From assembly GCA_023435745.1 (NCBI GenBank), contig JAEZMD010000002.1, positions 1 to 64,000 on the forward strand: a stretch of 64,000 nt of DNA, read 5' to 3'. The notes beneath the pieces were generated by a model that worked only from the letters and a program-made list of their open reading frames with translations, ran no database searches and was not told where the DNA came from. How positions within the stretch are numbered: position 1 is the first letter of the stretch; every line of letters starts with the position of its first letter. Positions 52,643-62,371 of this stretch are shown piece after piece. Source of the DNA: Bacillota bacterium (GTDB lineage Bacteria > Bacillota > Clostridia > Acetivibrionales > DTU013). Made by a program: the position numbers and the translations under genes.

Positions 52643-53794
52643 ATGAAAATTGTGCACATATGTGTCCAGACATATTATAACGATTACTGGGGATTTCAAG
52701 ATAATCTGCTTCCGCATTATCATGCGAAATTAGGGCATTCGGTTACGGTCATCACTACCAATACTAAGCGTGAAGACAGTAAAATCGTAGAGATTCCGGA
52801 AGACGATTACATGCTAAATGATGGTGTAAGAGTAATCAGATTGAGCAAATCGAAACCTTCAATATCATTCTTTGAAGGAAAAATACCCTATTATGATATT
52901 CGACCATCACTGGATAGATTACGACCTGATTTTATTATGCTGCATGGCATATCTAGTCTGACAATACTGGACGTTGTTAGGTATAAAAGAGCTAATCGTG
53001 ACTGCATAATGATAGACGATAACCATCTGGATTACTTTAATGCAGGCTTCAAATCTATAAAAGGTCAAATGGTGCGATTATTTTTCAAGACGATAAACAG
53101 AATGTGCATGCCTTATTTTTCAAAGGTCTATGGTGTCACTCCTATCCGGAAGGAATATGCAATAAAAATGCTTGGAGTGCCCCGAAGTAAGTGCGACGTG
53201 CTTGTAATGGGCGGAGATTCAGATAAAATCAGATATGGTGAACAGCATTTGATTAGAAAAGAACTTCGTTCCAGGTATAACATTGATATGACAGATTTTC
53301 TTGTTGTTACCGGTGGGAAAATTGACACAGATAAAAATATTCATTTATTGATGGAAGCAGTAAGCAGATTGGAGGATTCAAGTGTCAAGCTTGTAGTGTT
53401 TGGAAAAGCTAATGCTCAAATGCATTCAATTATTGAACATTTTGGTCAAAATGAAAGCATTCGATATATTGGATGGATTGAGTCTGATAAAGTCTACGAT
53501 TGGTTCTTAGCATCTGATCTGGCAGTGTTCCCGGGCACACATTCAGTACTTTGGGAGCAAGCTGTTGCTTGCGGTATCCCTTGTGTATTTAAGCATTGGG
53601 AAGGCATGGAACATATAGATGTCGGCGGAAACTGCAAGTTCCTGTATAATGATACAGAAGAGGAGATTAGGGTACTCATAGATCAAATTGCTAATAATTA
53701 TATTGTGTATCAAGAGATGAAAAGATGTTCTCAACAAAAAGCAATTAACGCATTCTCATATCTGGAAATTGCAAAGAAGGCGCTTGAAATATAG
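52643..53794 (+). CDS. Family 4 glycosyltransferase
   Basis: A 383-residue GT-B enzyme: N-terminal IVHICVQTYYNDYWGFQDNL and SVTVITTN, C-terminal FLVVTGGKIDTDKNIHLLMEA, KLVVFGKAN, RYIGWIESDKVYDWFLASDLAVFPG and SVLWEQAVACGIPCVFK in place of the E-x7-E region. The start is ATG 52643, after GGGGGATG. It lies between wzy and wzx. Donor unknown. Confidence 0.87.
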   Translation: MKIVHICVQTYYNDYWGFQDNLLPHYHAKLGHSVTVITTNTKREDSKIVEIPEDDYMLNDGVRVIRLSKSKPSISFFEGKIPYYDIRPSLDRLRPDFIMLHGISSLTILDVVRYKRANRDCIMIDDNHLDYFNAGFKSIKGQMVRLFFKTINRMCMPYFSKVYGVTPIRKEYAIKMLGVPRSKCDVLVMGGDSDKIRYGEQHLIRKELRSRYNIDMTDFLVVTGGKIDTDKNIHLLMEAVSRLEDSSVKLVVFGKANAQMHSIIEHFGQNESIRYIGWIESDKVYDWFLASDLAVFPGTHSVLWEQAVACGIPCVFKHWEGMEHIDVGGNCKFLYNDTEEEIRVLIDQIANNYIVYQEMKRCSQQKAINAFSYLEIAKKALEI

Positions 53795-53848
53795 AATTAA
53801 CCATCAGATAATTTGATTTGGAGTTTAAACAAAATTTTGGAGGAATCA

Positions 53849-55129
53849 GTGAATATTCAAATAAAGGGGAATAAGTTTCTGGCAAATACCGGGTGGATGG
53901 TTGGCGAACGAGTATTTCAAATGGCTATCTCACTTGTAATAGGAATGATTACTGCAAGATACTTAGGTCCGGCAAATTATGGACTTATAAATTATACAGC
54001 TTCTTTTATTTCCATGTTTTTCACTATCTGCACATTAGGGCTGGAAGGAGTAATAATAAAGCAATTTGTAGATCATCCTGAGCAAGAGGGGGTATCACTA
54101 TGGACAGGAATAGTAATGAGATGTATTTCCAGTACGCTATCAATGCTGTCAATCACTATCATTGTATGGCTTCTAAACCCTAAAGATTACTTAACGCTGG
54201 TAGTGGCGGTTATTCAATCTATTGCTTTGTTTTTCCGTTCATTTGAACTTATAGATTATTGGTATCAATCAAGATTACAATCCAAGTATGTTACTATTAT
54301 AAAAACCACGGCATATATATTGGTTTCCGTTTACAAGGTTATTCTTCTTGTGCTAAAGAAAGACATAAGATGGTTTGCATTTTCCAATACTTTGGATATG
54401 ATAATAATTGCAATCCTACTTGTATGCAGTTACTTTAAAAATGGCGGATCTGGTTTTCATGTATCAGTAAGTATAGGTAGATCACTTATAAAGCAGAGCT
54501 ATCATTTTATACTATCTGGCTTAATGGTTACAGTATATGGTCAGCTTGATAAAATTCTAATTGGTAAAATGATTGATAATACATCTGTTGGCCTTTATTC
54601 TGTGGCAATAACCATATGTGGGTTATGGACTTTCATACCACAGGCTATCATTAATTCGGCAAGGCCAATTATTATGCAGGCTAAGAAATTAAATGAAGAA
54701 AAATATATAAGACGTCTTAAGCAGCTATATGCAGCCATTATCTGGATAGGCATAGCATTTTCCACAACCGTGACTATTCTATCAAAATATATTATTTTAT
54801 TTCTATACGGAAAAGATTATTTGGGAGCAACAGCCTCTCTCATGATAGTTGTATGGTCTGCAAGTTTTTCTTTAGTTGGAAGTGCAAGAGGGATTTGGAT
54901 TTTATGTGAAAACAAAAATCAATATGTAAAGAAATATTTATTTTGGGGTATGGTATGTAATTTGTTATTGAATTTCACATTGATCCCACTAATTGGAATT
55001 GAAGGATCTGCGATCGCAACCTTAGTAACACAGATTGTAACATGTCTGATAGCGCCATTGCTTTATAAAGAAACAAGAATTCATACAAAATATGTCATTG
55101 ATTCATTTTTGTTGAGAGGAATAAAATAA
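53849..55129 (+). CDS. Repeat-unit flippase (Wzx/MOP family)
   Basis: A 426-residue membrane protein with about twelve predicted segments of the polysaccharide-transporter (MOP) family: NTGWMVGERVFQMAISLVIG, ARYLGPANYGLINYTASF, GQLDKILIGKMIDNTSVGLYSVA and the C-terminal ENKNQYVKKYLFWGMVCNLLLN. It moves undecaprenyl-linked repeat units across the membrane for Wzy. GTG 53849, 5 bases after GGAGG, is preferred; the longer frame begins at 53813 without a ribosome site. Confidence 0.88.
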   Translation: MNIQIKGNKFLANTGWMVGERVFQMAISLVIGMITARYLGPANYGLINYTASFISMFFTICTLGLEGVIIKQFVDHPEQEGVSLWTGIVMRCISSTLSMLSITIIVWLLNPKDYLTLVVAVIQSIALFFRSFELIDYWYQSRLQSKYVTIIKTTAYILVSVYKVILLVLKKDIRWFAFSNTLDMIIIAILLVCSYFKNGGSGFHVSVSIGRSLIKQSYHFILSGLMVTVYGQLDKILIGKMIDNTSVGLYSVAITICGLWTFIPQAIINSARPIIMQAKKLNEEKYIRRLKQLYAAIIWIGIAFSTTVTILSKYIILFLYGKDYLGATASLMIVVWSASFSLVGSARGIWILCENKNQYVKKYLFWGMVCNLLLNFTLIPLIGIEGSAIATLVTQIVTCLIAPLLYKETRIHTKYVIDSFLLRGIK

Positions 55130-55149
55130 CTATGAAAGAAGGTAATAAG

Positions 55150-56061
55150 ATGGAAAGTATTAAAGACATTTTAAAAAAATCAAAGCTATTAGTGTTGATA
55201 GTTATAAGATTTAGAATTATTTTTAAATGTACTCTTACAATAATATCACCAGTGTTAAATAGTAGATATCATTATAAAAAGGAGTTTAAACGAAAGTTGA
55301 ATTTGAAGAATCCTCACAATTTTAATGAAAAACTTTTGTGGCTTAAGCTAAACACCTATTATAAAAATCAATTGGTTACAAAATGTGCAGACAAGTATGC
55401 AGTACGTGATTATGTTAAAGAATGCGGATATGAGAGTATTTTAAATGAATTATATGGGGTATATAACTGCGTTGAGGACATTCCATGGAATGAATTACCT
55501 AATAAATTTGCATTAAAGTGGAACTTTGGATGCGGGTTTAATATAATTTGTACAGATAAATCAAAAATCAACATAGAAGAAACAAAAAGACAATTAAAGA
55601 AATGGGGAAAGAGAAAATATTATCTACAATATTCTGAAATGCAGTATAAAAACACTATAAAGAGGTTAATCTGCGAGCGGTATCTTGATACAGAACAGGG
55701 CTTTTTGCCTTATGATTATAAAGTATACTGCTTTAATGGCGAGCCTAAGGCAATTTTGGTATGTATGGAAAGAGAAAATAGCATGAAAGCGGTATTTATG
55801 TCTCCATCATGGGAATTTATTGACGCACCTAAAAAGTATGGAAAGGTCAATCAGATACCTGCGAAACCAGAGGGATTGGATATGATGCTGGAGTCAGCTT
55901 CATGCTTAAGTAAGCCATTCCCTTTTGTCAGAATTGATTACTATATGTACAGGAGGAATGCAATATTCGGAGAGATGACATTTACCCCGGCAGGGTGCTT
56001 ATATACTTCACAAACAAACGCAGAAATCATGCCGATGGGAGAAATGCTGCAGATAAAATAG
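55150..56061 (+). CDS. TupA-like ATP-grasp protein
   Basis: A 303-residue protein with the signature of the ATP-grasp TupA family found in polysaccharide loci: NPHNFNEKLLWLKL, CADKYAVRDYVKECG, LPNKFALKWNFGCGFNII, CERYLDTEQGFLPYDYKVYCFNGEPKAILVC and FPFVRIDYYMYRRNAIFGEMTFTPAGC, the last holding the metal-binding Asp and Glu. Such enzymes join an amino acid or carboxylate to a sugar through an acyl-phosphate. With uronic acids made by two dehydrogenases in the locus, amidation of a uronate is plausible. ATG 55150 follows GAAGG; ATG 55132 is possible. Confidence 0.83.
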   Translation: MESIKDILKKSKLLVLIVIRFRIIFKCTLTIISPVLNSRYHYKKEFKRKLNLKNPHNFNEKLLWLKLNTYYKNQLVTKCADKYAVRDYVKECGYESILNELYGVYNCVEDIPWNELPNKFALKWNFGCGFNIICTDKSKINIEETKRQLKKWGKRKYYLQYSEMQYKNTIKRLICERYLDTEQGFLPYDYKVYCFNGEPKAILVCMERENSMKAVFMSPSWEFIDAPKKYGKVNQIPAKPEGLDMMLESASCLSKPFPFVRIDYYMYRRNAIFGEMTFTPAGCLYTSQTNAEIMPMGEMLQIK

Positions 56062-56084
56062 TTTACTAATAATATTGGAGAATT

Positions 56085-56804
56085 ATGAATAGTATAATTT
56101 TAAAGCCTGCTAAAAGCATAATAAAGAAATACATGTGGAGGCTTCCCTCCTCAGTTGTACTTATGTTTCATCATGTAACCAATACACCTGAATGTAAGAG
56201 GAGCGGTTGCCTTCTGGAAAGTGAAAACTTTTATTGCATTCTGAATCAAGTTAAAGCTTTCATATCATGTGAGAATTTATTAAGCGCGAAACCTCATGAA
56301 TTCGCGAAGAAAGTTGCGATTACATTCGATGATGGATTGGCAGACATATATTTAATTGCTTACCCATATTTAAAGCAAAGAAATATACCATTTACCGTGT
56401 TTATTGTTAGTGATTTTCTAGATACCGAAGGGTACATAACAACAGAACAGCTCAAGGAGATGGCAAAGGATCCATTGGTCACTATTGGCTCGCATGGAAT
56501 ATCCCACGAAATATTGCCATCGTTATCTGTTGAACAGAAATGGGAAGAAATTGAAGCATCAAAAAGGGAGCTTGAAAAGATAGCCGGTAAAAAAATAAAG
56601 CTCTTTGCATATTCACATGGCCAATATGACGATAAATGCTTGGAGATGGTTAGTAAGGCGGGATATGAGGGAGCTTTTTCTGTGAAAGGATTCCCATTTA
56701 ATTTTTATACCAGGAACTGGATGTATCATTTGCCAAGATATAATGTAGTAAATGGAGAAGTTGAAAAAATAGTCAGCATAATACATTCTCTATATAATAT
56801 TTAA
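56085..56804 (+). CDS. Polysaccharide deacetylase (NodB-like)
   Basis: A 239-residue protein: VVLMFHHV, AITFDDGLADIYLIAYPYL (catalytic Asp-Asp), TIGSHGISHEILPSLS (metal His-x3-His) and LFAYSHGQYDDKCLEMVSKAGYEGAFS. All residues of the canonical metal site are present, unlike the protein at 47752. No cleavable signal peptide is evident. It would remove acetyl groups from an amino sugar of the polymer. It closes the A+T-rich half of the locus. Confidence 0.87.
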   Translation: MNSIILKPAKSIIKKYMWRLPSSVVLMFHHVTNTPECKRSGCLLESENFYCILNQVKAFISCENLLSAKPHEFAKKVAITFDDGLADIYLIAYPYLKQRNIPFTVFIVSDFLDTEGYITTEQLKEMAKDPLVTIGSHGISHEILPSLSVEQKWEEIEASKRELEKIAGKKIKLFAYSHGQYDDKCLEMVSKAGYEGAFSVKGFPFNFYTRNWMYHLPRYNVVNGEVEKIVSIIHSLYNI

Positions 56805-56843
56805 TATAATATATATTTTTTAAGATTGTGGGGTGCTTCGATT

Positions 56844-57863
56844 ATGTTTAAAAACAAAACCTTACTCATCACCGGTGGCACCGGTTCATTTGGCAATGCT
56901 GTTCTCAAACGGTTTCTCGACACCGATATCGGCGAGATACGCATATTTTCCCGCGATGAGAAGAAGCAGGATGACATGCGAAAGCAATATAAGAATGATA
57001 AAATCAAGTACTATATTGGAGATGTACGCGATCTTGCCAGCATAAAGAATGCCATGTACGGCGTGGATTATGTGTTCCAGGCGGCGGCGCTCAAGCAAGT
57101 GCCTTCCTGTGAGTTTTTCCCGCTGGAGGCGGTTAAGACCAATGTTATCGGAACGGATAATGTTTTGACCGCAGCTATTGAATGTGGGGTCAGAAAGGTC
57201 ATTTGTCTGTCAACGGATAAGGCAGCATATCCTATAAATGCAATGGGTATCTCCAAAGCGATGATGGAAAAAGTGTTTGTTGCAAAATCAAAAACGGTAG
57301 ATCCGGACAGGACCTTGATATGTGGTACGCGGTACGGTAACGTGATGGCTTCAAGAGGTTCGGTCATTCCGCTGTTTATTGACCAAATAAAGAATGGACA
57401 ACCTCTGACAGTTACAGACCCTCATATGACAAGGTTTCTGATGAATCTTGATGAAGCAGTCGAACTTGTAGTATTTGCATTTCGAAATGCAAAGGCGGGT
57501 GATATCATGGTACAAAAGTCACCGGCTTCAACTATTGGAGATCTTGCTCAGGCAGTAAAGGAATTGTTTCATGCGGACAATGAGATAAGAGTAATCGGTA
57601 CACGCCACGGAGAGAAGAAGTTTGAGACGCTTCTCACCAGAGAGGAGCATGTGGTTGCACAGGATCTGGGAGGCTTCTTCAGAGTACCGGCCGATCAACG
57701 CGATCTCAATTATGATAAGTATTTTGTAGAGGGCGACCATAAGCTATCTTCCGAAGAAGAATATAATTCAAACAATACGATGCGGCTCAATGTAGAACAG
57801 GTCAAAGAAAGGCTGCTTACATTGGATTATGTGAAAAGCGAATTGAAGGACTGGAATAAATAA
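56844..57863 (+). CDS. capE: UDP-N-acetylglucosamine 4,6-dehydratase/5-epimerase (CapE-like)
   Basis: A 339-residue soluble SDR: NAD loop LLITGGTGSFGNAVLKRFL, FQAAALKQVPSCEFFPLEAVKTNV, and STDKAAYPINAMGISKAMMEK, the CapE/FnlA hallmark. It forms the 4-keto-6-deoxy-L-talo or -ido intermediate from UDP-GlcNAc, first step to UDP-L-FucNAc. The start is ATG 56844. The base composition becomes markedly less A+T-rich from here. With capF (59248) and capG (60358) it forms the full three-step route. Confidence 0.9.
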   Translation: MFKNKTLLITGGTGSFGNAVLKRFLDTDIGEIRIFSRDEKKQDDMRKQYKNDKIKYYIGDVRDLASIKNAMYGVDYVFQAAALKQVPSCEFFPLEAVKTNVIGTDNVLTAAIECGVRKVICLSTDKAAYPINAMGISKAMMEKVFVAKSKTVDPDRTLICGTRYGNVMASRGSVIPLFIDQIKNGQPLTVTDPHMTRFLMNLDEAVELVVFAFRNAKAGDIMVQKSPASTIGDLAQAVKELFHADNEIRVIGTRHGEKKFETLLTREEHVVAQDLGGFFRVPADQRDLNYDKYFVEGDHKLSSEEEYNSNNTMRLNVEQVKERLLTLDYVKSELKDWNK

Positions 57864-57881
57864 GGTGGGAGATGCGGGTAT

Positions 57882-59201
57882 ATGGAGCTATATCAAAAAA
57901 TCGTCAGCAGACAGGAGAAAATTTCACTGGTAGGCTTGGGCTATGTCGGAATGCCCTTAGCGGTAGCATTCGCAAGAAAGGCGGATGTGATTGGCTTTGA
58001 TCTGAACGACAACAAGATAGAGCAATACAAGCATGGAAAAGACCCTACCCATGAAGTCGGAGACGATGCGATCCGAAAAACAACCGTTGAATTCACCTCT
58101 GATGAGAGAATGCTGAAAAAGGCTAGATTCCATATCGTAGCGGTTCCTACACCTGTAAAACAGGACAAGACGCCGGATTTATCTCCAGTCATTGACGCAA
58201 GTACAATTCTGGGAAGGAACTTGACCAAAGGCTCTGTAGTGGTGTATGAATCCACTGTATATCCCGGTGTGACAGAAGAAGTATGTATCCCAATACTTGA
58301 GGAAAAATCAGGCCTGAGGTGCGGGCAAGACTTCAAGATCGGGTATTCACCGGAACGGATTAACCCCGGGGATAAGGTGCATAGATTGGAAAATATAAAA
58401 AAAATTGTATCCGGGATTGACGATGAGACGCTGGAGGAGATTGCGAGGGTTTACGAGCTAGTAATTGAGGCCGGTGTGCATCGTGCAAGCTCTATTAAAG
58501 TGGCGGAAGCGGCCAAGGTGGTGGAGAACAGTCAAAGGGATATCAACATTGCTTTCATGAATGAACTTGCTATGGTGTTTGACCGAATGGATATTGACAC
58601 AAAAGAGGTTGTAGAAGCAATGAATACGAAGTGGAATGCACTTGGCTTTTATCCTGGGCTGGTTGGCGGACATTGTATCGGCGTTGATCCGTACTACTTT
58701 ATTTATGAAGCGGAAAAGCTCGGCTACCACTCTCAGATCATCCTGTCAGGCAGAAAGATTAACGATGGGATGGGCGCTTTTGTTGCGGACGCCATAATTA
58801 AAAAACTGATTTTAGCTAATAAAGTTGTAAGAAAGGCAAATGTGGTCATTCTTGGCATCACCTTCAAGGAAAACTGTCCGGATACGCGCAATTCCAAAGT
58901 AGAAGATATTATCAGAAGGCTGCAGGAATATGGTATTGATCCGTTAGTGGTTGATCCGCAGGCAGATCCTGCAGAAGCAAAGCGCGAGTATGGGGTTGAT
59001 TTGATTGAGCTTGACGCGATCAGCGAAGCTGACTGTCTTGTCTTTGCGGTAGCGCATGATGGGTTTAGGAAGCTCACATGGGAGCAAATTGATGGATTGT
59101 TCCGCAATGGCAGAAACGATGAAAAAATTATTGTGGATGTAAAGAGTATTTTTAATAAAAAAGAAATTGAGTCCATGGGATATAGCTACTGGAGGCTGTA
59201 A
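57882..59201 (+). CDS. UDP-N-acetylhexosamine 6-dehydrogenase (WbpO/TviB-like)
   Basis: A 439-residue nucleotide-sugar dehydrogenase: NAD loop SLVGLGYVGMPLAVAFARK, YSPERINPGDKVHRLENIKK, and catalytic Cys in GLVGGHCIGVDPYYF (about residue 262). The first loop and YSPERINPGD mark the HexNAc-type (WbpO, TviB, CapL) rather than the UDP-glucose type at 45298. It makes a UDP-HexNAc-uronic acid. It sits between capE and capF. Whether the substrate is the GlcNAc or GalNAc form is open. Confidence 0.88.
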   Translation: MELYQKIVSRQEKISLVGLGYVGMPLAVAFARKADVIGFDLNDNKIEQYKHGKDPTHEVGDDAIRKTTVEFTSDERMLKKARFHIVAVPTPVKQDKTPDLSPVIDASTILGRNLTKGSVVVYESTVYPGVTEEVCIPILEEKSGLRCGQDFKIGYSPERINPGDKVHRLENIKKIVSGIDDETLEEIARVYELVIEAGVHRASSIKVAEAAKVVENSQRDINIAFMNELAMVFDRMDIDTKEVVEAMNTKWNALGFYPGLVGGHCIGVDPYYFIYEAEKLGYHSQIILSGRKINDGMGAFVADAIIKKLILANKVVRKANVVILGITFKENCPDTRNSKVEDIIRRLQEYGIDPLVVDPQADPAEAKREYGVDLIELDAISEADCLVFAVAHDGFRKLTWEQIDGLFRNGRNDEKIIVDVKSIFNKKEIESMGYSYWRL

Positions 59202-59247
59202 TAGCACCGAATTTTTATGAAAAATGAGCTGAAAGGCTGGAAATAGA

Positions 59248-60357
59248 ATGAAACTTTTAATTACCGGAGTTAAGGGATTTATAGGCAGAAATCTTATAGC
59301 GGAGCTAAAGAACAGAGGCTATCAGGACATTTTTGAATACGATGTGGACTCTGCCCCGGCTCTTCTGGACATATATACTAAGGCTTGCGATTTTGTGTTC
59401 CATCTTGCCGGTGTGAATAGGCCGCAGGATCCTGAGGAATTCATGCAGGGGAACTTCGGATTTACCTCCATATTGCTGGACAGCTTGAAAAAGCACAATA
59501 ACAAGGCTCCGGTGCTCATCACCTCTTCTATACAGGCGGAACAGGACACCCCATACGGAAAAAGTAAAAAGGCAGGGGAAGAGCTGATGCTTTCATATGC
59601 ACGGGAAACCGGGACGACAGTCTATGTATACCGGCTGACAAATGTCTTTGGAAAGTGGTGCAGGCCCAACTACAACAGCGTGGTCGCCACCTTTTGCCAC
59701 AATATTGCCCATGACCTGCCTATACAGATCAATGATGCTGAAACCGTCTTAAGGCTTGTATATATTGATGATGTGGTAAATGAATTCATCAATGCACTCG
59801 AAGGGAAAACAGACAGCGAAGAAGGATTTTACATGGTAGTGCCGATCCATACAATCAAGCTGGGGGCGCTGGCCGGGTTGATTAAATCTTTCCGGGCGGG
59901 CAGGGACGACAGAAGCATCCCCGACCTGTCGGATGACTTTACAAAAAAGCTGTACAGCACTTATCTGAGCTATCTGCCAACAGAATCCTTCAGTTACCCG
60001 CTGAAAATGAACGCGGATCAAAGGGGCTCCTTTACTGAATTTATCAGAACCCCAGACAGGGGGCAGGTGTCGGTGAATGTTTCAAAGCCGGGTATCACAA
60101 AAGGAAACCACTGGCATAATACAAAGTGCGAAAAGTTCCTTGTTGTAAGCGGGACAGGTGTGATCCGCCTGCGGAGAATGGACGGCGGCAATATTTTAGA
60201 ATATACTGTTTCGGGGGACAGGCTTGAGGTGGTTGACATACCTGCCGGATATACGCATAGCATTACAAATACCGGAGATATCGACATGGTTACTATTATG
60301 TGGGCGAATGAACCCTTTGACAAGGACAAGCCCGATACATATTTTCTGGAGGTGTAA
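59248..60357 (+). CDS. capF: Bifunctional UDP-2-acetamido-2,6-dideoxy-hexulose reductase (CapF)
   Basis: A 369-residue protein with an N-terminal SDR domain (LLITGVKGFIGRNLIAEL; TPYGKSKKAGEELM with the catalytic Tyr and Lys) and a C-terminal cupin (about 250-369) with metal His in ITKGNHWHNTKCEKFLVV and AGYTHSITNTG. In CapF the cupin epimerises C3 and the SDR reduces C4, giving UDP-N-acetyl-L-pneumosamine. It ends directly before the capG ATG, with GGAGG in its last codons. Confidence 0.92.
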   Translation: MKLLITGVKGFIGRNLIAELKNRGYQDIFEYDVDSAPALLDIYTKACDFVFHLAGVNRPQDPEEFMQGNFGFTSILLDSLKKHNNKAPVLITSSIQAEQDTPYGKSKKAGEELMLSYARETGTTVYVYRLTNVFGKWCRPNYNSVVATFCHNIAHDLPIQINDAETVLRLVYIDDVVNEFINALEGKTDSEEGFYMVVPIHTIKLGALAGLIKSFRAGRDDRSIPDLSDDFTKKLYSTYLSYLPTESFSYPLKMNADQRGSFTEFIRTPDRGQVSVNVSKPGITKGNHWHNTKCEKFLVVSGTGVIRLRRMDGGNILEYTVSGDRLEVVDIPAGYTHSITNTGDIDMVTIMWANEPFDKDKPDTYFLEV

Positions 60358-61482
60358 ATGGATAAGCTGAAGGTAATGACCATTATTGGCACACGACCTG
60401 AAATCATCAGGCTTTCGGCCTGTATTAAGGCCTGTGACAAATATTTCGACCACATCCTGGTGCATACGGGACAAAACTGGGATTACACCTTGAATCAGAT
60501 CTTCTTTGAGGATCTTGAGCTGCGGGCCCCCGACCACTATCTGGACAGCGTGGGTCAGAATCTTGGGGAAACCATGGGAAACATCATCGCGAAAAGCTAT
60601 GAAGTGCTGCAGCGGGAAAGCCCGGACGCACTTCTGATTCTGGGAGATACTAATTCCGCATTGACGGCCATTTCCGCCAAACGCCTTAAAATACCCATAT
60701 TCCATATGGAAGCTGGGAACCGCTGCTTTGACCAGAATGTGCCTGAGGAGATCAATCGAAGGATCGTTGACCATATCTCGGACGTCAATCTGCCATATAC
60801 TGAGCACAGCCGCAGATACCTTCTTTCTGAAGGCATAAAGAAAGAGTATATCTTTGTCACCGGATCTCCGATGGCAGAGGTGCTGCAGGCCTATAAGGAG
60901 AAAATAGGTGCTTCTGATGCGCTCGGCAAGCTTGGTTTGGAAAAAGGAAAGTATATTCTGGTATCGGCACACAGAGAAGAGAACATTGACAATGAGCAGA
61001 ATTTTATTTCGCTGATGACTGCCATCAACAGCATTGCAGCACGATACAATATGCCGGTGATATATTCCACCCATCCAAGAAGCATGAAGCTCATAGAGCA
61101 GAGAGGCTTTCAGTTCCATCCGCTGGTGCGGAATCTTAAGCCTTTTGGTTTTCTGGATTACAACTATTTGCAGCAGAACAGCTTCTGCGTTCTTTCCGAC
61201 AGCGGCACACTATCGGAAGAGAGCGCCTTGCTTGGCTTTACAGGCGTATTGCTGAGGACCTCCACTGAGCGCCCGGAGGTTCTGGATAAAGGGACGGTCG
61301 TTATCGGCGGAATCAAAGACGACGACGTGGAGCAGGCGGTCGAGCTGGCAGTAAGTATGAGGGATAACAGGGAAATCGGCATGCTCGCGCCCGATTATCA
61401 GGACGTTAATGTGTCGGCGAAGGTGGTAAAGATAATACAAAGTTACACGAAGATCATCAATAAAAACATTTGGGGCAAGTAA
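60358..61482 (+). CDS. capG: UDP-N-acetyl-pneumosamine 2-epimerase (CapG/FnlC; WecB family)
   Basis: A 374-residue non-hydrolysing 2-epimerase: TIIGTRPEIIRLSACIKA, VHTGQNWDYTLNQIFFEDL, ILGDTNSALTAISAKRLKIPIFHMEAGNR and SDSGTLSEESALLG. It inverts C2 to yield UDP-L-FucNAc, the last step after CapE and CapF. There is no gap after capF, so the two are translationally coupled. The last codons and the next bases (61471-61500) are part of a direct repeat that recurs at 62373. Confidence 0.9.
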   Translation: MDKLKVMTIIGTRPEIIRLSACIKACDKYFDHILVHTGQNWDYTLNQIFFEDLELRAPDHYLDSVGQNLGETMGNIIAKSYEVLQRESPDALLILGDTNSALTAISAKRLKIPIFHMEAGNRCFDQNVPEEINRRIVDHISDVNLPYTEHSRRYLLSEGIKKEYIFVTGSPMAEVLQAYKEKIGASDALGKLGLEKGKYILVSAHREENIDNEQNFISLMTAINSIAARYNMPVIYSTHPRSMKLIEQRGFQFHPLVRNLKPFGFLDYNYLQQNSFCVLSDSGTLSEESALLGFTGVLLRTSTERPEVLDKGTVVIGGIKDDDVEQAVELAVSMRDNREIGMLAPDYQDVNVSAKVVKIIQSYTKIINKNIWGK

Positions 61483-61500
61483 GAGTGAATCTGAATTTAT
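61471..61500 (+). repeat. Direct repeat, left copy, flanking the LicD-like gene
   Basis: Thirty bases covering the end of capG and the next 18 bases match 62373-62402 at 27 of 30 positions in the same orientation. The copies are 902 bases apart and enclose exactly the LicD-like gene. Confidence 0.8.
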
Positions 61501-61512
61501 GCGGAGGCATAT

Positions 61513-62313
61513 ATGGAGGAAGGAAAACTTAGAAAATTACAATTGGTTCAATTTGAAATTCTATTGGAAGTAAAACGCATATGTGACAAATACGAATTAC
61601 AGTATTTCCTAATTGGAGGAACATTACTTGGCGCAGTTCGTCATAAAGGTTTTGTGCCATGGGATGATGATGTGGATATTGCAATGCCAAGAAGTGACTA
61701 TGACAAATTTGTACATTATTGCTCAATAGAATTAAGTAAGAAATATTTTCTGCATTGTCATGAAACAGATGACAATTACTGGAATACATTCTCGAAAGTT
61801 CGAAAAAACGGGACATATCTTAATGAAAAATCTATTTCAAAGCTTGCGACCCATAAGGGGATTTATGTAGATATATTCCCGCTGGATAATGCATCAAATC
61901 CGAACAGTAAGCAATCATTATTACAAACAAAAATAATTGATATAATTTCAGCAATTATTTATCAAAAACGAGGTTTAGAATTTGATCATGAGCAGAGCAG
62001 CAAACTAAAAGTTTTATTTTTATGTATAAAACCTTTCCAAATAAAAACACTTGCTAAATTACAACGAAAAATTATGACATGGTATAATTCCTGCCAAACT
62101 GATTATTGGGCTGGTTTTGGAAGTCATTACGGTATAATAGCTAGAGATAAATATTTGCCTTCGAAGGAGATAGAGTATGAAGGAACATTGTTTAAAGTTC
62201 CATTCGATTATGATTATGTCCTGACTAGCCTTTTTGGCGATTATATGGTGCTTCCTCCTATTGAAAAAAGAGTGCAAAATCATGTGATAGAGGTACGATT
62301 TGAAGAGGAATAG
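61513..62313 (+). CDS. LicD-family transferase
   Basis: A 266-residue protein with the LicD signature near the N-terminus: FLIGGTLLGAVRHKGFVPWDDDVDIAM, a nucleotidyltransferase-fold site with the metal-binding Asp pair. LicD proteins attach phosphocholine or related phosphoryl-alcohol groups from a CDP donor to surface glycans; many members act with other donors. The start is ATG 61513, 5 bases after GGAGG. Its A+T content is clearly higher than that of capG before it, and it lies between two 30-base direct repeats, so it looks like a later insertion. Confidence 0.87.
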   Translation: MEEGKLRKLQLVQFEILLEVKRICDKYELQYFLIGGTLLGAVRHKGFVPWDDDVDIAMPRSDYDKFVHYCSIELSKKYFLHCHETDDNYWNTFSKVRKNGTYLNEKSISKLATHKGIYVDIFPLDNASNPNSKQSLLQTKIIDIISAIIYQKRGLEFDHEQSSKLKVLFLCIKPFQIKTLAKLQRKIMTWYNSCQTDYWAGFGSHYGIIARDKYLPSKEIEYEGTLFKVPFDYDYVLTSLFGDYMVLPPIEKRVQNHVIEVRFEEE

Positions 62314-62371
62314 CTGAATAAACGTATTTTTGAATTGCACGAATAGTTTTCAGAAAATATAATAAGAATAT

